A stretch of 64,000 nucleotides of DNA, taken from contig JAFEMH010000989.1 in assembly GCA_022495995.1 (NCBI GenBank), positions 124,001-188,000 of the forward strand. The letters run 5' to 3'. Below are positions 1 to 10,600 of this stretch, piece after piece. The DNA is from Adenophora triphylla var. japonica (lineage: Eukaryota; Streptophyta; Magnoliopsida; Asterales; Campanulaceae). The notes below the pieces were generated by a model. That model worked only from the letters and a program-made list of their open reading frames with translations, did no database searches and was not told the DNA's origin. Numbering within the stretch: position 1 is the first letter of the stretch; each line of letters starts with the position of its first letter. The position numbers and the translations under genes were made by a program.

Positions 1-969
1 TCACAGTGTACTGGACCTGGTGAGGCAGTGTCGGAACGGGGGAGACATCGTGCCTTTGATCCTGGGCGAGACGTTCCTTGGCATAGGTCGGATGGCGACC
101 GGCAGCCGATACATGTGAGGAGGGAGTCCCACTATGCTCACTCTGTGGTTGAGGGAACAACGATTGCAGATGGTGCCCGAGGTGCCAGTGTCTTGTACCC
201 TTGGTCATTTCCTCGACGTCCTTTGGTGATAGGGGGCAATCAGGCTGAGCTGGAGCTCTGGATGGCCAGACTCCGCACGCATCACTTGCGATGGTGGGTT
301 CCTCATTGGAAGCTACAAACTTGTCAGACTGCTCAGGAGGGTCTTACGGTTGTCGAGTACAGGGGTTGTCCCATCGCTTTCTACATTCCATCATTGGTCT
401 TTGCGACGATGCAGTGGAGCGGAGTGCCATTGACGGGTTTAGGTCATGCTGTTACCTTCGAGGTGGGATCTCTTTCGATGGAAGATCCTTCGATGCTATT
501 GCTTCTCACGCGGTTGTGGCAATACATGTCCTTTCCTACCAGGGTTCTCTTTCACCGGAGAGGGAGCATTGTTCTGTCTACGCAGTATTTGAACTGGTAT
601 GAAGAGTGTATGGGGGAGACACGGATGGCCATTTTGTGGAGACGGAGGGAGCTGTTGGGTCTTGATTACCCTGACGGCTCGACTTTGAGGAGGGCCGAAG
701 CAGTGGCTAACCCTCAGGATCGTACTGGGGACGACATGGATGATTATGAGGCCAATGCTAGTCGGGCGGCCGATCAAAGCATGGATATGATGACTCAGAG
801 AGAGGCAGCTCAAGATAGAGCTAGGGAAAGGGCTGCGTTGGCAGCTGCCGGTCTGACGGAGGCATTGGGAAGGGTCCCAGAGCCAGGTAGAAGGACTACG
901 GGAATATTCCCTGTGAAGGTGAAGAATACTCGTCGTGGGAAAGGGAAGGGGAAGAAGGATGAAGGATGA
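1..969 (+). pseudogene. 3' part of a DUF7745-like antisense-type ORF from a truncated Ogre/Tat element (D)
   Basis: No known biochemical role; it matches the second extra ORF of element B (51651-53156) and the inverted copy in A (15640-17215). From about nt 235 to 969 one frame is open and aligns with B through 'LRWWVPHW', 'FYIPSLV', 'SMEDPSM', 'RRAEAVANPQDRTGDD' and a basic tail 'RRGKGKGKKDEG'. Nucleotides 2 to about 230 align only in another frame ('VPLILGET', 'GGSPTMLTLWL') with an in-frame TGA at 116-118, so there is one stop and one frameshift; an ATG at nt 28 is out of frame and is not a real start. The N-terminal half lies outside the window. The family name is from memory; the homology among the three copies is seen directly. 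Confidence 0.8.
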
Positions 970-1111
970 AGGGCCAAGTACGGGGGACTAGGTTGATCTT
1001 GCTGTCCGGAGTATCCACCCACTGTCATTGCAGACACATTAATTGATTAATGTTTTATTGTAGTTTTGCTAGCGTGTAGCCAGTCAAGAGTTGACCGTGC
1101 TTGAACTCATC
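970..1111 (+). other. 3' flank of the D ORF, abruptly truncated at the A LTR
   Basis: Noncoding. It matches in inverted orientation the sequence beside A's own DUF7745-like ORF (about 15519-15640), including an AT-rich stretch and 'GTGCTTGAACTCATC'. The match stops at 1111, and the A LTR begins with TG at 1112. In A the corresponding sequence continues without a break, so D is cut here. Confidence 0.75.
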
Positions 1112-1516
1112 TGTAAGTACCCAAATCCGGATCGTCCAAATCCGTCAGAAAGTTAACCGAAATCCGTTAACTGGCCCGCTCCAGGTTAACCGGAACTCGT
1201 TAAACTCCCCGTTGTCGTGCCAACGAGACGTCCCGGGACTGCCCCGTGCATCCCGACGTCGAACCGTACTTAGCACGTGACATCTCACGTAAAAGTATGG
1301 CTTTCCCTGAAAAACGCATTTTCCGGCACTTTTCGGGGGCGTTTCGGACATTTCCCGGACTGTTATTTTAAAAAACGGACAAAACCGGGACCGGGGAACG
1401 AATTCCCACACTTCTGGTGAGTCACAGGACACGTGTCCTGCATGCCACCTCCCTCTAGTCACTCGTCAATCACAAATCAAGGCCAAAAGACCAAAATGCC
1501 CCTGGTTTGCAAGCCA

Positions 1517-1530
1517 AGTCCGGCCGGACT
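1517..1530. promoter_or_regulatory. CpG palindrome AGTCCGGCCGGACT, upstream copy, in the A 5' LTR
   Basis: Perfect 14-bp palindrome in the upstream part of the LTR. A second perfect copy lies at 1609-1622. The 3' LTR equivalent (40360-40371) has lost two bases and is no longer symmetric. Confidence 0.6.
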
Positions 1531-1608
1531 CACTGTGCACTTTTCCTGAAATTGCCAGCAAGTCCCCCAGATTTCCAAAATCCCCAAAACCCCCTGAAAT
1601 TCAGTCCA

Positions 1609-1649
1609 AGTCCGGCCGGACTCCTACTGCAATTTTCACCCTATAAATA
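1609..1649 (+). promoter_or_regulatory. LTR core promoter: CpG palindrome 18 bp upstream of a TATA box
   Basis: Palindrome AGTCCGGCCGGACT (1609-1622), an 18-bp gap, then CTATAAATA (1641-1649). The same arrangement is kept in the 3' LTR (40450-40463, one mismatch; TATA 40482-40490). Element B has a different palindrome in the same place relative to its TATA box. Transcription should start roughly 30 bp after the TATA box; that is inferred. Confidence 0.65.
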
Positions 1650-2079
1650 GAAGTTGCTGTCAAAGGCAAGAAAAAGGGATTTTTACACCAAAAATCACCA
1701 CCCCCCACGGTCCAAACTGGTTTTCACCCCTCCCGAGCTCCCGTTCTGTCTCGATTCGCGTGAAACCTTCGTATTTCGATCAAATACGCACCCTACAACT
1801 TCGAAACAACCTTTCGAATCACTTTTCGTGTCCCGTACACACCTCCCGAGCCAAAGGAGTCGACCCTAGCCATAGGTATAACTCCCTCTCTCTGAATCTC
1901 CCGTTCCGTCTCGGTTTACGCGCCAGTCGCTATAACTGTTTCGAACGTTGTTATCAAAATGTAGACGCCTCCGTCTAACGGGGTCCGATACGTTTTAGCC
2001 CCTCGATCCTCTTCTCTTTCCGTAAGAGAAGTAATCACGGGTTAAAACGGCGTTCCGACCCCGTTCCGTTTACTTTCAT

Positions 2080-2280
2080 GTCATTTACAATTCCGAGCCG
2101 TTTGGCCTCGTTGATCGTCATTTACAATTCCGAGCCGTTTGGCCTCGTTGATCGTCATTTACAATTCCGAGCCGTTTGGCCTCGTTGATCGTCATTTACA
2201 ATTCCGAGCCGTTTGGCCTCGTTGATCGTCATTTACGAATCCGGATCATTTGATTCCGTTGACACCGCTTTAAATACTGT
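2080..2280 (+). repeat. 37-bp tandem repeat in the A 5' LTR
   Basis: Four near-identical 37-bp units begin at 2080, 2117, 2154 and 2191, each starting GTCATTTACAATTCCGAGCC, followed by diverged units from 2228. Each contains a short inverted repeat (CGAGCC / GGcCTCG with one bulged base); the diverged unit has CGGATC / GATtCCG, both arms changed together. The 3' LTR has fewer copies. Confidence 0.85.
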
Positions 2281-2399
2281 CATTTACAAGTCCGATCCGT
2301 TTGGATTGTGATAGTATTTACTTTTCAAAGTCCGAGTCGCAACCCGATTCGTTGATCGCATGTCATTTAATACGCATTTTTCCCGTAAAAATCGTTAAC

Positions 2400-2575
2400 A
2401 ATGTAATGCCCGGTTCAAAACCGGAGTTCGTCCGTCGAACTCTCTTTCAAAAACGCGCGAAATGACGTTCGGCCTCCGAACGCTCATCTTCAAACTCAAA
2501 GCCGCCATTTGACACTTAAAATCATTTAATACGCATTTTTCCCGTAAAAATCGTTAACAATGACTCGTACGGTTC
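2400..2575 (+). repeat. Stem-loop units in the A LTR with 7-bp arms
   Basis: Between the two tandem arrays are short hairpins: GAGTTCG...CGAACTC and CGTTCGG...CCGAACG, both with perfect 7-bp arms, and a weaker CGGTT...AACCG. A segment reading CATTTAATACGCATTTTTCC flanks them on both sides. The layout matches the tandem units before and after, but the arm sequences differ. Confidence 0.6.
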
Positions 2576-2580
2576 AAAGT

Positions 2581-2815
2581 CGACGTTTGCCACGCAAACG
2601 CTCATTTCAACTCAAAGTCGACGTTTGCCACGCAAACGCTCATTTCAACTCAAAGTCGACGTTTGCCACGCAAACGCTCATTTCAACTCAAAGTCGACGT
2701 TTGCCACGCAAACGCTCATTTCAAACTCAAACCGACGTTTGTCATTCAAACGCTCGTCTTTTCAAAAGTCACCTAATCAACGTTTGTCATTCAAACCAAG
2801 ATTAAGCTTGTCATT
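2581..2815 (+). repeat. 38-bp tandem repeat and related hairpin units in the A 5' LTR
   Basis: Four 38-bp units begin at 2581, 2619, 2657 and 2695; each carries CGTTTGC-CAC-GCAAACG, a perfect 7-bp stem with a 3-base loop. Diverged units follow with CGTTTG-TCATT-CAAACG and GCTTG-TCATT-CAAGC. The 3' LTR has two regular copies plus the diverged ones (about 41430-41600). The reading frame through the array gives a repetitive peptide with no known domain; I do not call it coding. Confidence 0.8.
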
Positions 2816-3226
2816 CAAGCCCCCATTTCAAAACACACACACACACACACGCACGATTTCGAGAAAGGTAGAAAGACTCGTCATGCGAGGCGTTTCGGGC
2901 GATCTCGTCATACTCTACCTGAAACGTAACCTGACCTCCGAACCTAACAATCTCTGGTACAAAAAGCTTTTTACTCGTTTTTGCTGCCAATAAAAATGAT
3001 CCCCTTTTTCAAAAAGCCTTTTCCTAAGTTTTTGCTACCAATAAAAACGACACCTTTTCACAAAAGCCGTTTCTCAACGTTTTGGGCTCAAAATACAAAA
3101 ACCGCGTGGCGACTCCTCATTTTGTTCCTTCCCATGAAGCGAGGTCTCAGACACCAAACCTCCGCGAAAGACAACCGCCTTTTCCGCGCCCCCCGCCCGC
3201 GCGCGAAAAAGATCGGGTAATTTCGC

Positions 3227-3244
3227 TGGCGACTCACTGGGAAA
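3227..3244 (+). promoter_or_regulatory. Primer binding site of A (tRNA-Arg-like)
   Basis: TGGCGACTCACTGGGAAA lies two bases after the 5' LTR. It resembles the intact site of B, TGGCGACTCCGCTGGGGA, with a few changes. From memory this is the tRNA-Arg complement used by Ogre-type elements. It would prime minus-strand DNA synthesis. Confidence 0.75.
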
Positions 3245-4519
3245 AGATACTTTTTTCAAAACTACCGATGTTTTCAAAAAAGCCTTCCGTGGGTCAAACT
3301 TTCGTTTACCCTTCCTCGTTTTCATGTGCGTGTGTTCCTTTAAACCTCGAACGGTTTTGTTTCAAAGGCATTACATTGTCAACTTTCCAAAATCATACCA
3401 TGTTTGTGCATCCCCATTCATGTTTGATTTTCATGCTGTCTTTTGAACTGTGCATCATGAATTCTTTAAGACACATTCGAAAAATCTCTGTTTTACTCGT
3501 AAAAGAATTTTAGTGACCGCACACTACGCGCACTTGCCGCCTAACACCGCACTTCACGTGCACTTGCCGCCTCGGTACACCGCACACTACAACCCCTAAC
3601 CCGGATGGCCTTATCGCTGCACTCCGATTGGTCCGCGTACACCTTTCGGGGGCGCACGGGGTCGTCCCAAACATCCCATCCTAGCCCGTGTAAGCCATGC
3701 ACTCTTTGTGTCACACTTTGTCCAAGACCCCGGTTGGTTTTTGGCTTAGCTCGTGTCATAAAGCCTAAGTGTATGTTTTTCACGCCGGGCCCCGCTCCGA
3801 GTCAAGCTCGAGAGTTTTAGACCGAAGGTCGCTCCCGACCCGAAGTCTTGAGCTTTTTCAGCCTTGACTTTGACGCGGAGCTCTGCCGAAAAATATACCC
3901 GAAGGTTCAATGTGACGCCGTGTCACCAAACCTCGCCGTATGTATCATGCCAGCCACAACTTGGCCAACGCTAAAAAGCTAAGGTCTCTCGCACAAGCGA
4001 GTCAGGAGAGGTCATGCCCAAATTTTGGCACGATCCCCGCCTTAACTTAAGGACGTTGACTTCGACCGTGGCCCGTACGTCACATACGTTGAAAGTTTGC
4101 GTGATCAGCTAGCCTTAAGTTCACTTTTTCCTTTGTCGGTGGAACTCGCTTGCCTTATCAGACCTCGCCGATAGTCCGTCCTGAGAAAGATGATCTACAA
4201 TGGAAACGAGGGGCTTATAAGCGTAGTGACGAGATCCACTGATTAGAGCTCTAGGATTAGTTGCGAAAAGAAGACACGCTCTTTTCCAACCAATTAGGAC
4301 TCGAGAAAACGCGCTTTAAGTAAACTTTAATCGGTAATCGCACATTGCACAAGCCCGAAAACCTTGAGCCAAATACCCTTTTCCGAAGCCTAAACCCTTC
4401 CTTTCGTTCCCCGCAATGGAGCGTAAAGTGGTTCGCATTTCCGGCCGCCGCCTTGCCAGATCACAAGAACGGCAAGCCGTACAGCTTCTTCGGTTCCCTC
4501 GCCTCCTCAAATTTCCGAC
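3245..4519 (+). other. Long leader between primer site and gag of A, partly conserved with B
   Basis: No convincing ORF. Two blocks match the B leader: about 3500-3780 against 58840-59100 (minus), sharing 'GCACACTACGCGCACTTG' and 'CCAAACATCCCAT'; and about 4185-4345 against 58270-58400 (minus), sharing 'CTTTTCCAACC' and 'TTTAAGTAAACT'. The blocks keep order and orientation although the flanking sequence has diverged. Just before the ATG, 4345-4519 resembles the segment translated upstream of the B gag, so an N-terminal extension is possible. A packaging, splicing or structural role is plausible but not shown. Confidence 0.6.
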
Positions 4520-6200
4520 ATGTCTAGCTCATCGAGAAATCGTGGACGGGAAGGACCCCCGCCACCGGTAATGTATATGACATTGGAAGAAGCCATCCGG
4601 GCTTGTGAGGTTCACAAGAGGCGTAAAGAAGATCGCCAGAATTTCGTGGTACAGCCTTCCGAATGAGCGAGGTATAGCAGCCTATCCCCGCCGACGGTAC
4701 TTTTGTCCCGGTCGAGGATGACGATTCCCCAAAACCAGCTTCACCAAACCTTCAATCAGTGTTCCTCCCCGCCAACTTACGGATGCCTTCCAACCAAGGA
4801 AACAAATACCTAGGCTCCATGTTGCCACCTCTCGTGGCAACCCCGTCAATTTTGGTCACCAAAGGCTACACCCATCACTCAATATCACCAAGCACCGCCG
4901 ACCATCTCAGGATGCCAATATCCCTCAATATCCTCCCGGGTTCGTCCCGTTGCCTATACACGAATCTCTAAACACCGGGACAAACCCCGATACAGCTCGT
5001 AAAAGGCTCCCGTATATGCTCATATACCAAGCCTTCCACCTCCAATCACTACCGCTCACGTGGTAGCACCCGCGCCGAGCCTCACAAACCCACCACCGGA
5101 CCCAACCTTAGCCTGGATGGTCGAGCAAATGAAAGACCCGAAAGCCACCATGAGCAGCTCAAAGCAGAAACGCTCAAATCCACGTATCCGGAATGGTCAC
5201 GCCTCTCCCCGCCAAGTTCGTAATGCCGGAGATGGACCGATTCGATGGAACCGAATGTCCTCAAACGCACGTCGACACTTACGTTCTCGCATGAGAGCAA
5301 AAGGAGCAACCCTCCAAAGAAATGGCCGACCACTTCCAAAGATACGCTCAAAAGTTCAGCTACGATGGTTTCGAGGGTCAAGCCCAGGATCGCCACACCC
5401 GGGAACAGACGCAACATCTTCCCGGAACGGCATGCATCCAACTTAGAGTGGGAAACAAGTCGCGAGGACTTAATCACCACCGAGCGTAAAGCGGATGAAA
5501 GTGTTGGGGAATTCTACAAGAGATGGAGCCGGAAACTCTCCGAGATCATGGAGCCACTCTCCAAAGACGAACGTATGCGGATCTTCAAGTCCCGCTTAAG
5601 ACCGTCCATCGAACTCTCATCGGGCCACAATTTCTTCCTGCATCTCCGGCCATGGTCAATGCCGGCCACAGCTCGAGAAGGATCTCAAGGAAAAGTTGGC
5701 TACCGCACGCCCATACGTATACCGCTCAACAAGCCGCATTCAATCCCGCACCGGCCCCTAAGCAAAGGGAAAGATACGTCTGTCAACTACGCCCATCGTG
5801 GACAACAAGCCGGGTAATGTAAAACCCTGGCCCCGCAAAGCAACAATTCTACTCGTAAGGTACTGTCGTACACTTCGACAAGTTGGACATGCCACCGAGC
5901 AAGATGTCGGAAGGGTTAATCAAGGAAGGTCTCCTTAAGCCCGTGGCCAATTACAAACCCAAAGTTCCCGTAGCCAATGCGGACAAGAGCAAATACTGCG
6001 CCTTCCATCGCATCACGGCCATACCACCGACAACCGTTTGGGGTTACGATACGAAATCCGTAACTTGATAGAAGAAGGCAAGTTAGAGCGCCCCGTGGGC
6101 CCAATACAAGTCGGGAATCCCTTTCCGAACAATAACAAGTGAATTCCATTGAGCGGGTGCCCAAGAAGAGTGCCACGTAACCCGTTTCTCCGCCTCTCTC
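4520..6200 (+). pseudogene. gag: gag of element A (decayed)
   Basis: Structural capsid polyprotein, broken by many frameshifts. The ATG at 4520 starts 'MSSSSRNRGREGPPPP', matching the start of the B gag ('MSTSAGNYG'), and that frame stops at about 4664. Capsid-region similarity follows in pieces: 'AWMVEQMK' at about 5115 (B has 'AWFMEQHKE'), 'NLEWETSREDL' at about 5440 (B has 'NLEWETNRVDL'), then 'EFYKRWSRKLSEIMEPLS'. A zinc-knuckle-like 'KYCAFHR' sits at about 5990; B has 'KYCAFHQAHGHLTDNC'. The second half of the knuckle is damaged in A. Together these support gag despite the breaks. Confidence 0.75.
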
Positions 6201-7362
6201 ACTGATCCTCCTCTAATGTCCACATCGCCTACGATGTTTGCGATCGCTCCGCCTCGCCCGGAGTACGAGTCTCGAGAAACCGTCCGAGCAATCCTCCGAG
6301 AAAACAAGAAGAAATCCTCTCAACAAAGAATCGAGAGAAAGATACGAAGCCGAGATACCAAAGGTAGGTACACTGGGAGAACCCTCCGGAGGTTCGACTA
6401 CTACGCATCGTACTCCACCACCCTCTTTGCCTCCGTGCCATGCAAACTTTAGAGCAAACAAAGGGAAAGCCGAAAAGTCCAAACCGAAACCGTAACTGCA
6501 CTCGGGACACCGTAATACCTCGCATCTTGGTAATCTTATCGCGCCGAAGCCTAACCTCCGCGGATCGCCCAAGATTCAATTTGTCCAGCTTTCCGAGCTC
6601 GGACCGGCAAAGGAAGATCAAGGTCGCCTGGCAATCGCACTCGATCAATGTGCTAACCAAGGGCGGCAACCGCCACAGTGCAGCCTCAACACACTCCCGA
6701 GGTTCCACCAAAGGCTTTACCTCGCAAGAGGAAGACAGAAACGGATGGCCGGATGACTCTCCTTCTACGGATAGAGACGAGATCTACGACTCCCGCCTAT
6801 ATGGCAAAGATGATCACGTTCGTGACGAAGACTTACCGAGAGACGCCTGGCACAACGAAGCTCGTACATCACTCTCAAACTCAACACCATATCACTCCCC
6901 GAGTATTGGTAGATAACGGGTCAGCCGTTAATGTCCTCCCTCTCAAAGATGATGCGAGCTCTCCGCATCCATGAAAGCCATCTCGATACCGTCTACTCTG
7001 ACTATCAAGGCCTACGACAACTCGTCCCGTCCCATCCCGGGGACAGCTGACTCGAACTCGGTTCGAAACCCAAATGGTGCCAAGAAATTCCACGTGATGG
7101 ACATTCCATCCGAATTCACAGCCTCTCTTGGGACGCCTGGCTACACCACATGAAAGCCATAGCTTCCACTCTCCATCGCAAGGCCAAGTTCATTAACCGG
7201 CAGGGAGATCTTGAAGTCATCCGAGGGGATAGTTTCCTCATAGGAAACGAAGCCGAGACAAGAGCTGCCGTGTCCGCACTCGTGCACCGGGTTACCTCCT
7301 TCGAATCAACCAAGGGACTACCGGCAAATCTCATCGAATCCCTCGTAGTCCTGAGATGCTAA
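6201..7362 (+). pseudogene. First protease-like segment of element A (PR1)
   Basis: Retroviral-type aspartic protease region, now a pseudogene. The active-site-like motif 'RVLVDNGSAVNVLP' is encoded at about 6895-6945. It is followed by 'TIKAYDNSSRP', 'FHVMDIPSEFTASLG' and 'IASTLHRKAKF', then a short frame to 7362. The same series, diverged, recurs about 3.3 kb downstream at 10180-10560. Such proteases cleave Gag-Pol during particle maturation. The DNG in place of DTG/DSG is unusual, and I cannot tell whether it was ever active. The upstream part (6201-6880) has coding-like fragments with no domain I recognise. Confidence 0.6.
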
Positions 7363-10080
7363 CTATGTAAACGTACTCGAGCAAAGTGCACTCGGCAGCC
7401 CGATACATCAAGTTCAACCGTCGTTTCCAACATTTGGAGGCAGATTGGAAGGAAACGCCGAACATCGCCATGATGCGGGCACATAAACCCCCGTCTCCGC
7501 TCGAGATTTGTCGCATTCTCCAAACTCACTCTGCCCCGCCAAAGCGAAGAGATCTTTGTGATAAAGGTCAACAAGCACCGTCATTCTCGTGATGAATGCA
7601 TGGAAGTCGTATGGGATGTCCTCCACGAGGAACTACCCGCCGCACCCCTTTTCTCCAACGAAGAGCATGATGTTTTCCTAGCCGCTCCAACAACGCAACC
7701 GGACGCAATACGTCCCTACACCGGATTGAGCGATCGATGACGATGAATCTGACTCTCCGGAGTCGAGGACGCGGCACCCGCAAGCGCACCTCCGCATTCA
7801 CATGCTCGCTTTGAGGACGGAACTCCTTCCGATCGTGTCACCTACGACCAAGGTTCCAATACCATGGAAATTGTCAAGCTCAATGTCCAAGACAGTGCAA
7901 ACTATCCGATAATTGGAAGCACGTGATTCACGCAACGAGGAATCCCTCTCGATCAAGTAAAGGACGACGACTTCGTCAATATCATCTATTCCAGTATATC
8001 CCGATGAAGCCAAGGATCCGGTCCTTGTTATCGATTCTCGTAACACCAAGGTCACCCTCGATGACCGCCCGCTCACGGTAAACGAGGCTCGCCAAGCGAG
8101 CTCGTAGCTCATCCCTACTTCCGAGTACCAGCCCCAGCTGCAACCGGCCCGTGCCGTCGCTCAAGCTTATACCCTCAAGCGCCGCCAAGGCCAAGGGCAA
8201 CAGCCGAAGGAGACCAAGCTCCTTACCCCGCTACAAGTCGATCAACCTCGGGAACGCTTCCGGCCCACCCCGAAACATCTCGCGAAAGTCTTCCCCGCAA
8301 GGCGTAGCCGCCCTCCGACACAGAAATGACCACCTCAAAGATCAACATGCTTCGCTCGATTCTACTCCCGCCGTCACGGCCCCGGATTCGACATCCCGCG
8401 CCGATCGCTAGCTTTGATAGACTTGGCGATCGAGCGAGATCACGAGACCGTCAACATTGCAGATTCAATACCCCCGGGGTCAATCAAGCGTATATGGGCA
8501 AACTTCTTGGTGATCGAGATCAAGGAAGGCCGCATGGAATGTCCTGGCCCGACTTCCTTCGTCAATGTAATCCAAGTGTTCCGCCATTCGGCGATTTGAA
8601 TGTAATCACGGTTCTGGACACTAGCCGACGATGCGCACCTACGGAGACCGCCTAGGTCTCGCAAGGAAAGCTCTCATGGAGCTAGCCGCTCAAGAAAGTC
8701 GTCTTTGGGACGAAGACCAAGCTCGAAAGACCTACAGGACCAAGCCCTTAAAGTGTCACAGCAGCCTTCTGCAGAAAGCTAGAGGCCACTCTAGACCAGC
8801 TCGACCTCAAGAGTTTTGCTCATGGCAACTTCCCCGACTACCGTCTGTTCTCATCCAACCCCTCTCGCTGTGCAAGGGTGGTCAACGGTCCCAATGACCT
8901 AGGAGATGGAACGACACAAGTAACGAATCCCGCCGCTTACCTTCCCGAGGAAAGCAAGTTCTCTCGTGAAAGCGACGATGAAGACGATGAAACCATTCTC
9001 TTCCAAGCCGGCATGAAGTCAACAAAACCGGACTCCCAAGGGTCCCGGGAGGATGGGAACGGATCATTACCGCACTCAAATTGAAAGGCCAACTCAGGGA
9101 GGAAGGTCTATTTAAAAACAGGAGGAGGATGGAAATTCGCCTCGAGCAACTACTCGTGGAAATTCCACAAACTACGCCTTCGTTTACGTAAACGATCAAC
9201 TCGGGACAAAGAACTACCACATGGGCAGATGTTCGGGAAGCCGTGTACTCACCTTCCGACATACCCGCCACTCGTATAAAGCAGGAGAAAACTCTCCCGA
9301 TGGAGGTTTACCTAGACCGCCGCACGCAGCTCAAAGAAGCACCGGCTATTCTCACATGGGAAGAAACGCAGCGCTAACTCTCGACGCAGCTCCGCCGCAA
9401 GAAGGTTGATCTCGGGGCCTGCAGTGGAGGAAAACTAGCCAACCACGAGTATCGCTGCACCCAACTCTGCATCGCCCCGAGTATGCTCAAGAAGAAGGAA
9501 AGGAACGCGATATATCGTGAAGAGATCAAGGAGACCGTTCGCTTGAGCCGAGAACTCTCCAACCTCCCCGAGGGTTAGCAACACACGCCCGGGCCAGCAA
9601 CCATCAAGTGCACCGACATTCGAACAATCAAGCGCCAAACCGTAGGCTACCTCCCCGCAGAGGCACCTAAGCGCATCCCGGGACGTAATCCGTCAAGCCG
9701 CCGAAGCTCCCGGGAATTCATCCACAATCAATGAGTTGAGGGAAGACATATGGCCCTATGCTACGAGGAATCCTCCTCTAACTATGGCTCAACTCGTAGC
9801 ACTGCTCGTAAGGGACCAAACCCGATGTCGCTGTTCTAACCCGATCGGGTCAAATCCATGCATTACCACCTAAGGCCACCAAAAAGCCGACGGAGCCGTA
9901 ATTGCAATCCGGCCACCCGAAGACGCAAATTCCTTGAAAGAGGACCCGATCCTCACTCACCAAGCACTGTGCGAACATTTCCCTTTGGTCTCTCGCTCAC
10001 CTCCTCTTATCCTCACAAGCTCAAGCTAGAGGAAAGCCTCGGCCCGTACCATGGTCCCCGTGGACGCAACCCCGTATGAA
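7363..10080 (+). other. Region between the two protease-like segments of A: decayed, unrecognised coding sequence
   Basis: Many short overlapping frames and no ORF above about 110 codons. Fragments such as 'SPLEICRI', 'DDDESDSPE', a Gln/Lys/Arg-rich stretch near 8150-8300 and an acidic patch 'ESDDEDDETI' near 8980 suggest a former gag-pol linker. I recognise no domain. Since the protease series occurs on both sides, this could be part of an internal duplication or a sequence lost from B; there is no matching stretch in B. Confidence 0.35.
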
Positions 10081-10600
10081 GTCATTCGATGATTGGCAAC
10101 ATCCACTATGGCAACATTATCACCTTCACGTATTTGGACCTTCCGAAATTTGGGGCCGATCACAACGAGCCGCTCTACATCACAAAGCCCCACGGACGAG
10201 CGTCGCCTTCCCCGCGTGTTGGTAGACGGAGGTTCCGGAATGAATGTCTTGCCCGCCAAGATGATGGACTCCGCTTGATATCAAGCCCACGTATCTTAAG
10301 CCTTCACCCACACTGTCAAGGCCTATGACTCTACTTCCCGTACAGCTTCTGGGGTTGCTACTCTCAACATCCGGTTCGGCAAGCGGGTGATCCCCACCGA
10401 ATTCCAAGTGTTGGACATTCCAATCACTTTCACAGCCCATCCCGGGGCGTCCCCGGCCGCATCAAATCAATGGCGTGGCATCCACCCTTCACCAAAGGCC
10501 TCAAGTTCATGCAAGGCAACGAGCTAACTACGCCTACTTACGACGTTGTCACCACCGAGGGGACCAAAGACCAACGACATTCCAAAGATTGGAAATCAAG
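10081..10600 (+). pseudogene. Second protease-like segment of element A (PR2)
   Basis: A second aspartic-protease-like region. 'LPRVLVDGGSGMNVLP' is encoded at about 10210-10260, then in other frames 'TVKAYDS', 'FQVLDIPITFTA' and 'FTKGLKFMQG'. The order and spacing match PR1. It directly precedes the G-patch region, which is the normal place of the protease in related elements, so PR2 is the more likely original. Several frameshifts break it. Confidence 0.6.

Larger units (their letters stand above)
1112..3225 (+). repeat. 5' LTR of element A
   Basis: Starts TGTAAGTACCC and ends at TTTCG just before the primer site; the 3' copy ends TTTCA, so the expected terminal CA has mutated to CG here. 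It contains two CpG palindromes, a TATA box at 1641-1649, 37- and 38-bp tandem repeats, and an (AC)n run near 2835. Compared with the 3' LTR it has more copies of both tandem repeats and many substitutions, so the element is old. Confidence 0.9.

Noticed and set aside
28..240. N-terminal start of the D ORF at nt 28
   Set aside because: The homologous protein lies in another frame over this stretch, so the ATG at 28 is fortuitous.
2560..2993. Repetitive ORFs in the A 5' LTR
   Set aside because: They follow the 38-bp hairpin repeats and LTR leader; the 3' LTR copy does not preserve the frame.
3082..3513. 143-codon ORF across the LTR/leader border of A
   Set aside because: Spans the primer site and has no counterpart in B.
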